DNA of 64,000 nt from Bacillus sp. FJAT-42376 (lineage in GTDB: Bacteria > Bacillota > Bacilli > Bacillales > Bacillaceae), in the NCBI RefSeq assembly GCF_003816055.1, contig NZ_CP033906.1, positions 2,418,001 to 2,482,000 of the forward strand, written 5' to 3'. The notes below the pieces were generated by a model. That model worked only from the letters and a program-made list of their open reading frames with translations, was not told the origin of the DNA and searched no databases. The translations under genes and the position numbers were made by a program. Below are positions 1 through 8,929 of this stretch, one piece after another (position 1 is the first letter of the stretch; each line of letters opens with the position of its first letter).

Positions 1-60
1 CCCGCAGGAGTCTCACGCCTTCCGCTCCAATCAACAGGTGTGAAAAATCACCAACATAGC
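1..60. repeat. End of a dispersed intergenic repeat
   Basis: The first 60 bases contain CAATCAACAGG followed by an A-rich ATCA-CAACATAGC tail. The same tail ends the element near 62.2 kb. It looks like the terminal part of a GC-rich Bacillaceae intergenic repeat cut by the window edge. Bases 61-116 hold nothing else recognisable. Confidence 0.5.
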
Positions 61-116
61 CTTTTCAAAAGACTGTTCGGCTCTAGGACAACAATTTTAG
101 TTATGTCCCAACCTCT

Positions 117-740
117 TTACTGCTCCAAATATTCTCGATCTTTGTACATGCTCCTACTGGGCAGCTTCCAGTGAAAGGTGTAGGAAAAAATCCGAAGGAG
201 CGTAATCAGTATAAAAAGGGCATACAGTTCAAACGGGGATTTTGCCCAGCCGAGCCCGATTGCAAAACCGCCGATAATGGCCCAGGCTGCATATATTTCC
301 GCCCGCAAAACGAGCGGCTTCCTCCTGGCCAGCATATCCCGGACAATTCCTCCGCCGCTCCCGGTCAAAACCGCGGCGACAACGACCGCGCTCATCGGGT
401 GTTCCATGTTAGATGCATACAAGGCGCCCTGAATAGCAAAAGCAGACAGGCCGATCGCATCCGTGAAGTTCCCCCACCGATTCCAGTGCTTCATAAGGAG
501 CTGGGGAAACAGAAAAACGAGGGTGATGGAAAAGAGAGCGATTTGAAAATAAAGCCCTTGTTCCCAAAGGGCGGAAACCGGTACGCCTATCAGAAGATTG
601 CGGATGGCACCGCCTCCGAAAGCTGTCACAATTCCTAATATATATACGCCAAGAATATCGTATTCTTCCTCCATGGCTACAATTGCGCCGCTGATGGCGA
701 AGGCAACTGTGCCGATGATGCTTAATACTTCCCAAGTCAT
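117..740 (-). CDS. TRIC/UPF0126 family membrane protein (YvgT-like)
   Basis: The 207-residue protein is almost entirely hydrophobic, with about six to seven membrane segments arranged as two similar halves. Each half has a Gly-rich signature: GGGAIRNLLIG near residue 41 and GSGGGIVRDML near residue 127. This duplicated GGG-R-[DN] pattern is the hallmark of the UPF0126 family, which is related to trimeric intracellular cation channels, so a cation channel role at the cell membrane is likely but not shown here. The ATG at 740 is preceded by an AAAGGGGA ribosome site. It is transcribed divergently from hflX. The C-terminus is short and charged. Substrate unknown. Confidence 0.85.
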   Translation of the reverse strand: MTWEVLSIIGTVAFAISGAIVAMEEEYDILGVYILGIVTAFGGGAIRNLLIGVPVSALWEQGLYFQIALFSITLVFLFPQLLMKHWNRWGNFTDAIGLSAFAIQGALYASNMEHPMSAVVVAAVLTGSGGGIVRDMLARRKPLVLRAEIYAAWAIIGGFAIGLGWAKSPFELYALFILITLLRIFSYTFHWKLPSRSMYKDREYLEQ

Positions 741-878
741 AGCCTATCCCCTTTAAACAAAGTACAACCGTATAGATTTTAGACGGAGTTTCCTTTAAAA
801 TCAATGATTTTTTTCCTAAAGCATGAAAAAATGGTATGATAGATTTTATCATTACTATTGAAAAGGCAGGAATGCATA

Positions 879-2153
879 TTGAACGATCTTTCTCAGACAC
901 AGCCCGAACAGGCAGTCATTGTCGGATGTCAGCTTCCATTCGTCAGCGACGAACAATTTCATTATTCCATGGAAGAATTGAAATCGCTCATTAAGACAGC
1001 CAATGGAGAAACACTTACTTCCGTCACTCAAAAAAGAGACCGGCTTCATCCGGCTACGTGTATTGGCAAGGGAAAGCTGGAAGAATTAAAAAACCTGACT
1101 GAAGAATTAGAACCGGATGTGGTCATTTTCAACGGGGAGCTGTCCCCCAGTCAAATCAGAAATCTTCATAGAGAATTGGATGTTAAGGTTATTGACCGCA
1201 CCCAGCTGATTCTTGATATTTTTGCGCAGCGCGCGCAGACACGGGAAGGAAAGCTTCAGGTTGAACTGGCCCAGCTGGACTATTTATTGCCCCGTCTATC
1301 CGGTCAAGGGATTCACCTGTCCAGACAGGGCGGGGGAATCGGCACAAGGGGGCCGGGTGAGACCCAGCTTGAATCAGACCGAAGGCACATCAACCGGAGA
1401 ATGGTCGAGATCAAACAGCAGCTGAAAACAGTCATTAGCCACAGAGCCCGTTACCGTGACCGCCGCAAGCGGAACCAGGCTTTTCAAATTGCTCTTGTCG
1501 GCTATACGAATGCCGGAAAATCAACATTGTTCAACCGGCTGACGGAATCCGACAGCTTTGAAGAAAACCTGCTTTTTGCAACGCTTGATCCAATGACAAG
1601 AAAAACAGGACTTCCAAGCGGATACCAGGCGCTGTTAACCGATACGGTTGGATTTATTCAGGATCTGCCCACCACGCTCGTTGCGGCATTCCGTTCCACG
1701 TTGGAAGAAGCAAAAGAAGCCGATTTGATTTTGCATGTGGTGGATACGTCAAGTGAAGATAGCCGGAATCATGAAAAAACCGTATTCCGTCTTCTTGATG
1801 AATTGGAAGCGAGTTCCATTCCGAGATTAACGATATACAACAAACAAGACAAAATGCTTCCCGAATTTACACCAAACACAGCAGACCCGTATATTATTTT
1901 AAGCGCCCTGAATCCAGAAGATTTAGAAAAGCTGAAAGTGAAAATGGAGGCACAGGTTAAGAAAGAAATGGTGCCATATTCACTAGAGCTCGGGCCCGGT
2001 GAAGGAAGGCTGATCTCCCAGCTGAAACGGGATACGATTGTCGACTCGTTTATATATAACGAAGAAAAAGAAGTATATGCAATTAAAGGATACGCCCAGG
2101 AAGGCGACTCCAAACTCCCATCAAAAGAACGGACAAATGAGGATGAATGGTAA
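879..2153 (+). CDS. hflX: GTPase HflX
   Basis: HflX is a ribosome-associated GTPase that splits stalled ribosomes after stress. The 424-residue protein has the HflX N-terminal domain with the conserved Gly-rich linker ([20 protein letters not shown]) and a G domain with the P-loop GYTNAGKS (about residues 207-214), a G3 motif DTVGF and an NKQD G4 motif. Two in-frame TTG codons are possible starts, 858 and 879. I chose 879 because AGGCAGGA lies seven bases upstream, whereas 858 has no ribosome site. The stop overlaps the start region of ynbB, so the two are co-transcribed and probably translationally coupled, as in B. subtilis ynbA-ynbB. Confidence 0.95.
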   Translation: MNDLSQTQPEQAVIVGCQLPFVSDEQFHYSMEELKSLIKTANGETLTSVTQKRDRLHPATCIGKGKLEELKNLTEELEPDVVIFNGELSPSQIRNLHRELDVKVIDRTQLILDIFAQRAQTREGKLQVELAQLDYLLPRLSGQGIHLSRQGGGIGTRGPGETQLESDRRHINRRMVEIKQQLKTVISHRARYRDRRKRNQAFQIALVGYTNAGKSTLFNRLTESDSFEENLLFATLDPMTRKTGLPSGYQALLTDTVGFIQDLPTTLVAAFRSTLEEAKEADLILHVVDTSSEDSRNHEKTVFRLLDELEASSIPRLTIYNKQDKMLPEFTPNTADPYIILSALNPEDLEKLKVKMEAQVKKEMVPYSLELGPGEGRLISQLKRDTIVDSFIYNEEKEVYAIKGYAQEGDSKLPSKERTNEDEW

Positions 2154-3421
2154 TGCTTAAACAGTTAAAACATGGCCTCAAGCTCGAAAAGCTTGTAAAA
2201 GAAACAGAAAATCAGATTGCTGCGCTTCATAAGCAAATTGATGAAAGAATTGAAAGTAATCAATACAGGGTTTTGCAAAGCTATCAGTCACACAGAGTCA
2301 GCGATTCGCATTTTAACCCATCCACAGGTTACGGCTATGATGACATTGGCCGGGATACCCTTGAAAACATTTATGCGGATGTGTTCGGCGGGGAGGCAGC
2401 ACTCGTGCGTCCTCAAATCATATCCGGAACCCATGCAATTTCCATTGCCCTATTTGGGGTCCTCCGGCCGGGTGATGAGCTCATTTATATGACCGGAAAA
2501 CCGTATGATACGCTTGAAGAGATTGTAGGAATCAGAGGGAAAGGCACCGGCTCTCTTAAAGAATTCGGCATTCATTATCAAACGGTCGATTTGCAGGCGG
2601 ATGGGAAACCGGATTTTAAAGCATTAAAAGAAGCGATCACCGGTAAAACGAAAATGATCGGAATCCAGAGATCCAAAGGGTATGCAAGCCGTCCATCGTT
2701 TACTATTGCTGAAATACGCGAGATGATTGAATTTGTAAAAGGCATCAATCCCGATCTGATTGTCTTCGTTGATAATTGCTACGGGGAGTTTATTGAAGAG
2801 CTTGAGCCCTGCCACGCCGGAGCGGATTTAATGGCGGGTTCCCTTATCAAAAACCCCGGAGGAGGCCTTGCGAAGACAGGAGGGTATATAACAGGGAAAA
2901 AACACCTTGTGGAAGCTTGTTCTTACCGAATGACTTCACCTGGAATCGGGGCAGAGGCGGGAGCTTCCCTTTATAGCCTCCAGGAAATGTACCAAGGTTT
3001 CTTCCTTGCCCCGCATGTAGCGGGACAGGCATTAAAAGGGGCGGTATTTACAGCGGCGATTCTGCAGAAAGCGGGACTGAAAACATCTCCTTCCTGGGAT
3101 GCCGTCAGGACGGATTTGATACAGTCTGTCCAATTTGATGATCCTGACCGGATGATTGCATTCTGCCAGGCAATTCAATTTGCTTCTCCAATTAATTCCC
3201 ATGTGACCCCTTATCCAAGTTATATGCCCGGCTATGAAGATGATGTCATTATGGCAGCAGGTACATTTATTCAGGGAGCAAGCATAGAATTATCGGCAGA
3301 CGGGCCGCTTAGAGCGCCTTATACAGCATACGTTCAGGGCGGATTAACCTATTCTCATGTCAAAATAGCGATTTGTTCGGCTTTGGATTTTCTTTTAGAG
3401 AAGGAATTACTTACTTTGTAA
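2147..3421 (+). CDS. ynbB: YnbB, PLP-dependent methionine gamma-lyase-like protein
   Basis: A 424-residue member of the Met_gamma_lyase / 'aluminium resistance' family (YnbB), a fold-type I PLP enzyme related to cystathionine lyases. The putative Schiff-base lysine lies in [10 protein letters not shown] near residue 236, preceded by the cofactor-binding stretch VFVDNCYGE. The true reaction in Bacillus is not established. The ATG at 2147 overlaps the hflX stop; a second ATG at 2153 is also placed for the GAGG site at 2139-2142. It is the last gene of the hflX transcript and is followed by a strong terminator. Confidence 0.9.
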   Translation: MVMLKQLKHGLKLEKLVKETENQIAALHKQIDERIESNQYRVLQSYQSHRVSDSHFNPSTGYGYDDIGRDTLENIYADVFGGEAALVRPQIISGTHAISIALFGVLRPGDELIYMTGKPYDTLEEIVGIRGKGTGSLKEFGIHYQTVDLQADGKPDFKALKEAITGKTKMIGIQRSKGYASRPSFTIAEIREMIEFVKGINPDLIVFVDNCYGEFIEELEPCHAGADLMAGSLIKNPGGGLAKTGGYITGKKHLVEACSYRMTSPGIGAEAGASLYSLQEMYQGFFLAPHVAGQALKGAVFTAAILQKAGLKTSPSWDAVRTDLIQSVQFDDPDRMIAFCQAIQFASPINSHVTPYPSYMPGYEDDVIMAAGTFIQGASIELSADGPLRAPYTAYVQGGLTYSHVKIAICSALDFLLEKELLTL

Positions 3422-3446
3422 AGAGCGGATTTCCCGCTCTTTTTTC
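3422..3446 (+). terminator. Rho-independent terminator after ynbB
   Basis: Seven-base-pair stem AGAGCGG/CCGCTCT with a five-base loop and a run of seven T starts directly after the ynbB stop codon. Confidence 0.9.
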
Positions 3447-3501
3447 ATTTTTTTATAATAAATCCTATAAATGGAAGTTATATAGGATAAAAGAATTTTA
3501 A

Positions 3502-3552
3502 TGTTAGATTTCCTTACATTAACTTGACACATAATATCACATTGCATATAAT
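3502..3552 (+). promoter_or_regulatory. glnRA promoter with two GlnR/TnrA operator sites
   Basis: A perfect sigma-A promoter is present: TTGACA at 3524-3529, 17-base spacer, TATAAT at 3547-3552. Upstream, 3502-3518 (TGTTA-N7-TTACA) matches the GlnR/TnrA consensus TGTNAN7TNACA exactly. A second site with one mismatch (TGACA-N7-TCACA, 3525-3541) overlaps the -35. This is the glnRAo1/glnRAo2 arrangement known from B. subtilis, where GlnR bound to feedback-inhibited glutamine synthetase represses the operon in nitrogen excess. Confidence 0.92.
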
Positions 3553-3582
3553 AACATTATGATTTGATAAGGAGGAAATGCA

Positions 3583-3984
3583 ATGGGTGATATGATTAGA
3601 CGCTCAATGCCTTTGTTTCCTATAGGGATTGTCATGCAGCTGACGGAATTGTCTGCAAGACAGATCCGTTACTATGAGGAGCATGAATTAATTTTCCCTG
3701 CCCGCACAGAAGGGAATCGCCGTCTGTTTTCGTTTAATGATGTCGATCAGCTTTTAGAGATTAAAAGTTTGATTGAACAGCGCGTAAATCTTGCGGGAAT
3801 TAAACAGATTTTTTCAAGAAAAGAAGCAGCGGCTGCACCGCTTGCAGAGCCTGCCGCGAAGGCAGAAAAGCCTGACCTGACAGATGAAGAGCTGAGGAAA
3901 CTCCTGAAGGCTGAGATGGCCCAGGGAGGAAACTTTCACAGACCCACTCTCCGCCAGGGGGATATGTCCAGGTTTTTTCATTAA
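3583..3984 (+). CDS. glnR: Transcriptional repressor GlnR (MerR family)
   Basis: GlnR represses nitrogen genes (glnRA, ureABC, tnrA in B. subtilis) when glutamine is plentiful. The 133-residue protein has a MerR winged-helix domain (about residues 14-80, with [13 protein letters not shown] and EGNRRLFS) and the characteristic C-terminal tail ending GDMSRFFH. That tail is the autoinhibitory segment relieved by contact with feedback-inhibited GlnA. Start ATG 3583 has a GGAGGA site. It is the first gene of the glnR-glnA operon, 59 bases before glnA, under its own operators. Confidence 0.97.
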   Translation: MGDMIRRSMPLFPIGIVMQLTELSARQIRYYEEHELIFPARTEGNRRLFSFNDVDQLLEIKSLIEQRVNLAGIKQIFSRKEAAAAPLAEPAAKAEKPDLTDEELRKLLKAEMAQGGNFHRPTLRQGDMSRFFH

Positions 3985-4043
3985 TAAGTGAGCACCATTA
4001 AATTGTTTAAATAAATCTGCTACCGAATTGGGAGGAAATGATT

Positions 4044-5378
4044 ATGTCAAAGTATACCAAGGAAGACATCGTAAGCTTAGTAAGCGAAAACAACGTAAAG
4101 TATATCCGCCTTCAATTCACGGATATTCTGGGCACCATTAAAAACGTAGAAATTCCGGCAAGCCAGCTGGAAAAAGCGCTTGACAACAAAATGATGTTTG
4201 ATGGATCTTCTATTGAAGGATTCGTGCGCATCGAAGAATCCGATATGTACCTTTACCCGGATCTTGATACATTCGTCATTTTCCCGTGGACTTCTGAAAA
4301 GGGGAAAGTTGCCCGCTTTATCTGTGATATTTATAACCCGGATGGCACTCCATTCGATGGAGATCCGCGTGCAAACCTGAAGCGGATTCTAGGGGAAATG
4401 GAAGAGCTTGGATTTACGGATTTCAACCTTGGGCCTGAGCCGGAATTTTTCCTCTTCAAACTGGATGAAAAAGGAGAACCGACCCTTGAGCTGAACGATA
4501 AAGGCGGATACTTCGACCTTGCTCCAACAGATCTTGGCGAGAACTGCCGCCGCGATATCGTGCTTGAACTTGAGGAAATGGGCTTTGAAATTGAAGCTTC
4601 CCACCACGAAGTAGCACCTGGGCAGCACGAAATCGACTTTAAATATGCAAGTGCTGTAAAAGCATGTGATGATATTCAAACGTTCAAACTGGTCGTAAAA
4701 ACAATTGCCCGCAAACATGGTTTGCATGCGACCTTCATGCCTAAGCCGCTATTCGGTGTGAACGGCTCTGGAATGCACTGCAACCTTTCTCTTTTCAAAG
4801 AAGGAAAGAACGCATTCTTTGATGAGAACGGAGATTTGCAATTGAGCGAAACGGCCCGTCAATTTATCGCGGGAATCATCAAGCATGCACCGAACTTTAC
4901 AGCTGTCACAAACCCGACTGTGAACTCATACAAGCGTCTTGTACCTGGTTATGAAGCGCCTTGTTACGTTGCATGGTCTGCTAGGAACCGCAGTCCGCTG
5001 ATTCGTATTCCGGCATCCCGCGGCATCTCTACCCGTGTAGAAGTGCGCAGTGTCGATCCGGCTGCTAATCCGTATCTTGCGATGGCCGTTCTTTTGGCAG
5101 CAGGTCTGGACGGAATTAAAAACAGCCTGACTCCGCCAAAACCGATTGACCGCAACATCTATGTCATGAATAAAGAAGAGCGCCTTGAAAACGGCATTGT
5201 GGATCTTCCTTCCACACTGGCTGGAGCGCTTGAAAACCTTAAATCCGACGAAACCATCGTGAATGCTCTCGGAAGCCACTTGTTTGAACATTTCATCGAG
5301 GCAAAAGAAATCGAATGGGATATGTTCCGCACACAAGTTCATCCTTGGGAACGCGAACAATATATGAGCATGTATTAA
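4044..5378 (+). CDS. glnA: Glutamine synthetase type I-alpha
   Basis: GlnA makes glutamine from glutamate, ammonia and ATP. It also senses nitrogen status by binding GlnR and TnrA when feedback-inhibited. The 444-residue protein carries the GS signature FDGSSIEGF followed by Arg62, the residue of Bacillus-type GS-I-alpha that mediates glutamine feedback inhibition. It also has the ATP-binding NGSGMHCN segment and the [11 protein letters not shown] loop. There is no adenylylation-loop Tyr region typical of GS-I-beta. Two ATGs six bases apart follow the GGAGG site at 4031; 4044 has the usual eight-base spacing and gives the family N-terminus MSKYTKEDI. Confidence 0.98.
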   Translation: MSKYTKEDIVSLVSENNVKYIRLQFTDILGTIKNVEIPASQLEKALDNKMMFDGSSIEGFVRIEESDMYLYPDLDTFVIFPWTSEKGKVARFICDIYNPDGTPFDGDPRANLKRILGEMEELGFTDFNLGPEPEFFLFKLDEKGEPTLELNDKGGYFDLAPTDLGENCRRDIVLELEEMGFEIEASHHEVAPGQHEIDFKYASAVKACDDIQTFKLVVKTIARKHGLHATFMPKPLFGVNGSGMHCNLSLFKEGKNAFFDENGDLQLSETARQFIAGIIKHAPNFTAVTNPTVNSYKRLVPGYEAPCYVAWSARNRSPLIRIPASRGISTRVEVRSVDPAANPYLAMAVLLAAGLDGIKNSLTPPKPIDRNIYVMNKEERLENGIVDLPSTLAGALENLKSDETIVNALGSHLFEHFIEAKEIEWDMFRTQVHPWEREQYMSMY

Positions 5379-5383
5379 AATCC

Positions 5384-5417
5384 AGCCCCCTATCTCTGAT
5401 ATGGGGGGCTTTTTTTG
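5384..5417 (+). terminator. Terminator of the glnRA operon
   Basis: Seven-base-pair GC-rich stem AGCCCCC/GGGGGCT followed by seven or more T, six bases after the glnA stop. Confidence 0.92.
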
Positions 5418-5801
5418 CTTCGTTAAAATAGATGCTGATGCGGCAAATCACCGGATCATTGAAAGGAAGAGATGAGACCAAGGCGGAATGCCACAGCCTG
5501 CCCGCCGTTCGCAGCGCAAATCTACATCCTCTTATATAGAGCTTTTATTTTAGAGAAGACAGTTCAAGTTTATCCAGGGAATGGTGGATGGTGCTCGCAC
5601 ATAGTAAATGGAGTTGCTGAATAGCAGAAAGGATCGCTGTTCGATTGTTTGAAATATTTAGATCTTTATAAGATAATAAGCAGGACGGCCAGCTCTATAT
5701 TTTTACAAGAGAAGAGACAGGAACAAAGGGCTCTTTTGCCGTGGATCAGACAAATGAGAAAGTGAAGCAGCGTCAATACAACAAATGCGGGAGTGAAAGA
5801 A
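5418..5801. other. Gene-free spacer with a possible coding remnant
   Basis: No intact gene is seen. From about 5672 to 5770 the + strand reads DNKQDGQLYIFTREETGTKG and on through SFAVDQTNEKVKQ, which looks protein-like, but it has a stop codon immediately upstream and runs without a proper end into the next gene's start region. It may be the eroded end of a lost gene. The GC-rich stretch at about 5482-5520 resembles part of the dispersed repeat described elsewhere in this window. Confidence 0.35.
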
Positions 5802-6830
5802 ATGCTGAATGTTGCAGTGCTGAGCAGATGGCACGTACATGCTGATGATTATGTGAAAGAGGCATTGGATAACGAAAATATTTCAATTAAAATGGTGTGG
5901 GATGAATTAGAGGAAAGAGGAAACAAATGGGCGGCAGAGCTTGGTGTGCCGTATGAAGCAGATCTGTTTTCTGTTCTTAAGAACCGGGACATTGATGCCG
6001 TGATTGTTTGTACTCCGACAAATATGCATAAAGAAGTCATTCTTGCTGCAGCGGAATATGGCAAACACATTTTTTCTGAAAAAGTGTTAGCGCTTTCTCT
6101 TCGGGATTGTGAAGAAATCTGGGATGCTGCAGAAAAAGCAAATGTAAAACTGATGGTGTCGCTTCCGAGACTGTCAGCCGATTATTTCTTATATGCAGAA
6201 GAGGCAGTCAAAAAAGGCTGGCTTGGACGATTAACATCCATCCGATGCAGACTGGCCCACGACGGAGCCATCTCCATACCCGGAAAAGAAACCGGCTGGC
6301 TGCCCCCGCATTTCTTCAATGAAGAACAGTGCGGCGGAGGAGCGCTGATCGATCTTGGCGCACACCCGATTTATTTGACAAACCGTTTAGCCGGAAACGC
6401 GGTTTCGGTTTCTGCAAGGCTTCAGCATACCTTTGGCCTTGGAGTGGATGATAATGCTGTCGTGACGGTCGAGTATGAATCAGGGGCACTCGGAGTCCTT
6501 GAGACAGGGTTTATTTCGGCGGAAAGCCCTTTTCAGCTTGAACTGTATGGAACAGAAGGGGCCCTTCTCATTGAAAATAACAAGATCCGGATTAATAGTT
6601 CCTTCTTTAGAAGAGGGGAGTGGATCACACCTGAAGAGCTTCCCGAACCCCTCCCTATGCCGATGGAACAATGGGTCATGGATATCCAGGGAAAGGGTCG
6701 TCCGGAAATTACGAAAAACGATGTGTTTAACTTAACCTTGATGAACGAAGCAGCAGCCGTTTCAAACAAGGAAGCGAGAGCAGTTCTCTTACAAGAAGTA
6801 AAAGATACGGTACGCCAGGCAAATAGGTAA
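5802..6830 (+). CDS. Gfo/Idh/MocA family oxidoreductase
   Basis: The 342-residue protein has the two-domain layout of NAD(P)-dependent sugar or inositol dehydrogenases. An N-terminal Rossmann domain contains AVIVCTPTNMHKE and HIFSEKVLAL (about residues 65-95; the family motif is usually EKPxA, here EKVLA). The C-terminal alpha/beta domain includes GGGALIDLGAHPIYL, with the GxxxDxxxH catalytic pattern. Substrate cannot be read from sequence. GTG 5793 is an alternative start, but GGGAG at 5789-5793 is spaced eight bases from ATG 5802. It stands alone, with no operon partner, and is not part of the B. subtilis order. Confidence 0.85.
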   Translation: MLNVAVLSRWHVHADDYVKEALDNENISIKMVWDELEERGNKWAAELGVPYEADLFSVLKNRDIDAVIVCTPTNMHKEVILAAAEYGKHIFSEKVLALSLRDCEEIWDAAEKANVKLMVSLPRLSADYFLYAEEAVKKGWLGRLTSIRCRLAHDGAISIPGKETGWLPPHFFNEEQCGGGALIDLGAHPIYLTNRLAGNAVSVSARLQHTFGLGVDDNAVVTVEYESGALGVLETGFISAESPFQLELYGTEGALLIENNKIRINSSFFRRGEWITPEELPEPLPMPMEQWVMDIQGKGRPEITKNDVFNLTLMNEAAAVSNKEARAVLLQEVKDTVRQANR

Positions 6831-7028
6831 TAGACAGGGGCGGCCCGGTCTCATTTAAAAGTACATGGCGAAAAAGCTCCGTAAAAATGGGTGAATGGAA
6901 GTGGATAGCTTGGAGGGGAAAGGTCCCTACTTAGAACAGTGGGACAGACCAGACCCTCCAGGCTTATTAGGCAAAAGGATCCTTAACCTCGCTTAAACAC
7001 AAGGATGCCAGCATCCGAATTGAATGAT
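6831..7028. other. Intergenic stretch with a copy of the dispersed repeat
   Basis: No gene is visible. Bases 6935-6971 (AACAGTGGGACAG...CCAGGCTTATTAGG) align with the repeat copies at 12541 and 24281, with scattered substitutions, so this is a degraded copy. Confidence 0.5.
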
Positions 7029-7159
7029 TTGACACAGAAAGACAAATGATCTAATATAATTGATAGCTCAATAGTTGACCAATCAAATGTTTAAACTTTT
7101 CTATTCAGGTGAAAGATAGAAGGTTATACATCCTTATATAATTGATAGGTCAATTATAT
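7029..7159 (+). promoter_or_regulatory. Promoter and MarR-type operators of the marR-nitroreductase operon
   Basis: TTGACA at 7029-7034 is followed by overlapping -10 candidates TAATAT (7052, 17-base spacer) and TATAAT (7055). A half-similar box, TTGATAGCTCAA (7060-7071), overlaps the promoter end. A perfect inverted repeat with ten-base arms (ATATAATTGA / TCAATTATAT, spacer TAGG) covers 7136-7159, just before the regulator's ribosome site. The shared core TTGATAG-TCAA suggests two binding sites for the autoregulated MarR protein. Confidence 0.8.
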
Positions 7160-7186
7160 GCTTGGCTTAAAAGGAGGGGGATGCAT

Positions 7187-7621
7187 TTGTCCAATTTGCG
7201 TGCCGAAGATGAAGAAATTGTTTTCCGATTATATGAAATCAACAAACGGACAAATCCGAAATTTGAAGCATGTACCGGAGTCAGCCAATCCCGTTTAGAG
7301 CTTTTGCTGAAGCTGTACGAGACAGAAGAAATTAATCAAAGCACGCTGCAGAAAAAGGTAAATATAGATCATGCTGCTGTAACGAGGCATTTGAAGCAGC
7401 TTGAAGAAAAAGGAGTCATCATCCGCCGTAAAAATCCCGAAGACAACCGTTTCACATATGTTCGTCTGACGGAGGAAGGCCGGGAAAAAATCGCTGCGTA
7501 CAAAGAAGAAAAACAGCGCTTTGTTTCCGATGTCCTGCAGGGTTTTAACGCGGAGGAACGTACTCTTCTTCTAAAAATGCTTGCCCGCATTCAAGAAAAT
7601 GTCGGGAATATGGCATACTAA
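7187..7621 (+). CDS. MarR family transcriptional regulator
   Basis: A 144-residue winged-helix regulator. The DNA-binding domain covers about residues 35-100, with recognition helix HAAVTRHLKQLEEKGVI and wing RKNPEDNRFTYVRLTEEG, which is typical of MarR. It leads an operon with a nitroreductase and an ABM monooxygenase, the combination seen in quinone/aldehyde/nitro-compound stress regulons such as MhqR and YodB, so it probably represses them until an electrophile appears. TTG 7187 is nine bases from AAGGAGG; ATG 7181 is only three bases away and less likely. A Cys at about residue 29 (KFEACTG) could be a redox sensor. Confidence 0.88.
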   Translation: MSNLRAEDEEIVFRLYEINKRTNPKFEACTGVSQSRLELLLKLYETEEINQSTLQKKVNIDHAAVTRHLKQLEEKGVIIRRKNPEDNRFTYVRLTEEGREKIAAYKEEKQRFVSDVLQGFNAEERTLLLKMLARIQENVGNMAY

Positions 7622-7664
7622 CATTTTAAAATCACCTAGATCTCGCATAAAGGAGAAATGAATC

Positions 7665-8294
7665 ATGACGAAAATAAATGACTTTAATGAAATTATTACT
7701 GGACGCCGTTCAATCCGGAACTATGACCCGGCTGTAAAAATCAGCCGTGAAGAAATGACAGAAATTCTGAAGGAAGCGACGCTTGCCCCTTCTTCTGTTA
7801 ATATGCAGCCATGGCGGTTTATGGTAGTCGATACGGAGGAAGGCAAGAAAAAACTGGCTCCTTTAGTGAAGTTTAATCAAATTCAAAATGAAACATCCGC
7901 TGCTATGATTGCCGTATTTGCCGATATGAAGAGCGATGAATATATGGAAGAAATATATAATAAAGCAGTTGAAGAAGGCTATATGCCTGCTGAGGTAAGA
8001 GACAGACAAGTGACACAGCTTAAAGGATTTTTTGAAGCAAGTTCTTATGAATCATTAAAAGAAATGAACTTGATTGACTCCGGACTTGTTTCCATGCAGC
8101 TTATGCTTGCTGCACGTGCCCACGGGTATGATACGAATCCAATCGGCGGATATGAGAAAGACCAAATTGCGGACGTATTCGGCCTGGACAAAGAGCGTTA
8201 TTACCCGGTTATGCTTCTTTCCATCGGGAAAGCTGCCGATCAAGGTTATCAATCCGTTCGGCTTCCAATTGAAAAAATCACCGAGTGGAGATAA
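7665..8294 (+). CDS. Nitroreductase family protein
   Basis: A 209-residue FMN-dependent nitroreductase-fold protein. The N-terminal RRSIRNYD motif (about residues 14-21) binds FMN phosphate, LAPSSVNMQPWRF (about 42-54) is the classic nitroreductase signature, and GGYEKDQI lies near the C-terminal flavin site. Such enzymes reduce quinones, nitroaromatics or enones with NAD(P)H. It has a GGAGAAATG ribosome site and lies 43 bases after the MarR gene, so it is very probably co-transcribed and controlled by it. Physiological substrate unknown. Confidence 0.92.
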   Translation: MTKINDFNEIITGRRSIRNYDPAVKISREEMTEILKEATLAPSSVNMQPWRFMVVDTEEGKKKLAPLVKFNQIQNETSAAMIAVFADMKSDEYMEEIYNKAVEEGYMPAEVRDRQVTQLKGFFEASSYESLKEMNLIDSGLVSMQLMLAARAHGYDTNPIGGYEKDQIADVFGLDKERYYPVMLLSIGKAADQGYQSVRLPIEKITEWR

Positions 8295-8341
8295 GCTTCA
8301 CAGCCAAATAAAAATCCAAAAAACGAAAAGAGGACATAAAA

Positions 8342-8638
8342 ATGATTATTACACATGCAGGATTTCAAGTAAGACAGGACAAAGAAGCAGCATTTCTTGA
8401 AGAAATTCAAACATTGATTCAAGCTTCCCAGGCAGAAGCAGGATGCATTTCCTACCGGTTGATGAAAAACCTGGACCAGGACCTTGCGTACACAATGGTT
8501 GAAGTGTGGGAAGACATGGCGGCCGTGAAGAGTCATGGCGAAAGCGAACATTTCGTCGCCTTTATCGGAAAAGCAAAAGAATATTTAGCAGCACCTCTTG
8601 ATGTAAAAAGCTACGATGGAACAGCTTTAGAACGCTGA
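8342..8638 (+). CDS. Antibiotic biosynthesis monooxygenase (ABM/YgiN-like) domain protein
   Basis: A 98-residue single ABM-fold protein. It has the usual IITHAGFQVRQDKEAAFLEE start, an AGCISYRLMKNLDQ strand and the VEVWEDMAAVKSH signature followed by H...HFVAF. The family includes quinol monooxygenases (YgiN) and heme-degrading enzymes; the heme oxygenases have a different Asn/Trp/His set that I cannot confirm here, so a quinol role fits the nitroreductase neighbour better. It ends the MarR operon, 47 bases after the nitroreductase, and is followed by a strong terminator. Confidence 0.88.
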   Translation: MIITHAGFQVRQDKEAAFLEEIQTLIQASQAEAGCISYRLMKNLDQDLAYTMVEVWEDMAAVKSHGESEHFVAFIGKAKEYLAAPLDVKSYDGTALER

Positions 8639-8646
8639 GCCTGAGC

Positions 8647-8685
8647 AAAAAAGCCCCGGATGCCGATGGTATCCGGGGCTTTTCC
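8647..8685 (+). terminator. Terminator of the marR-nitroreductase-ABM operon
   Basis: Long stem AAAAGCCCCGGAT / ATCCGGGGCTTTT with an eight-base loop. Its symmetry could work in both directions. Confidence 0.9.
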
Positions 8686-8929
8686 TTTATACCTCCATAC
8701 CGTTTGACTATTCAGTAAGGGAATGGTAGTTTTTTTAAAAGGTCTTTATTAAAAATCTCTATCATTCCGATTAATGAAAATTATTTTACTAATGAATCAA
8801 TTTTCAGTAAAATTAAAAAAGATGTTGGACTAAGTCTGTTTATTTCTTATGAGCATGCCAAGCTTCATCCAAAAACCGACTTAATTTATAGGTATAATCG
8901 AAATATCAAGATGTGAAGAGGTGGGTTCA
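8686..8929. other. cysJ upstream region
   Basis: This 244-base AT-rich stretch has no gene. TATAAT at 8893-8898 is a good -10, but no clear -35 is found 16-18 bases upstream, which fits an activator-dependent promoter (in B. subtilis cysJI needs the LysR-type activator CysL). No CysL site could be assigned. Confidence 0.4.

Noticed and set aside
171..638. 155-residue open frame on the plus strand
   Set aside because: It lies inside the opposite strand of the TRIC-type gene, has no ribosome site and encodes a low-complexity mix without domain features.
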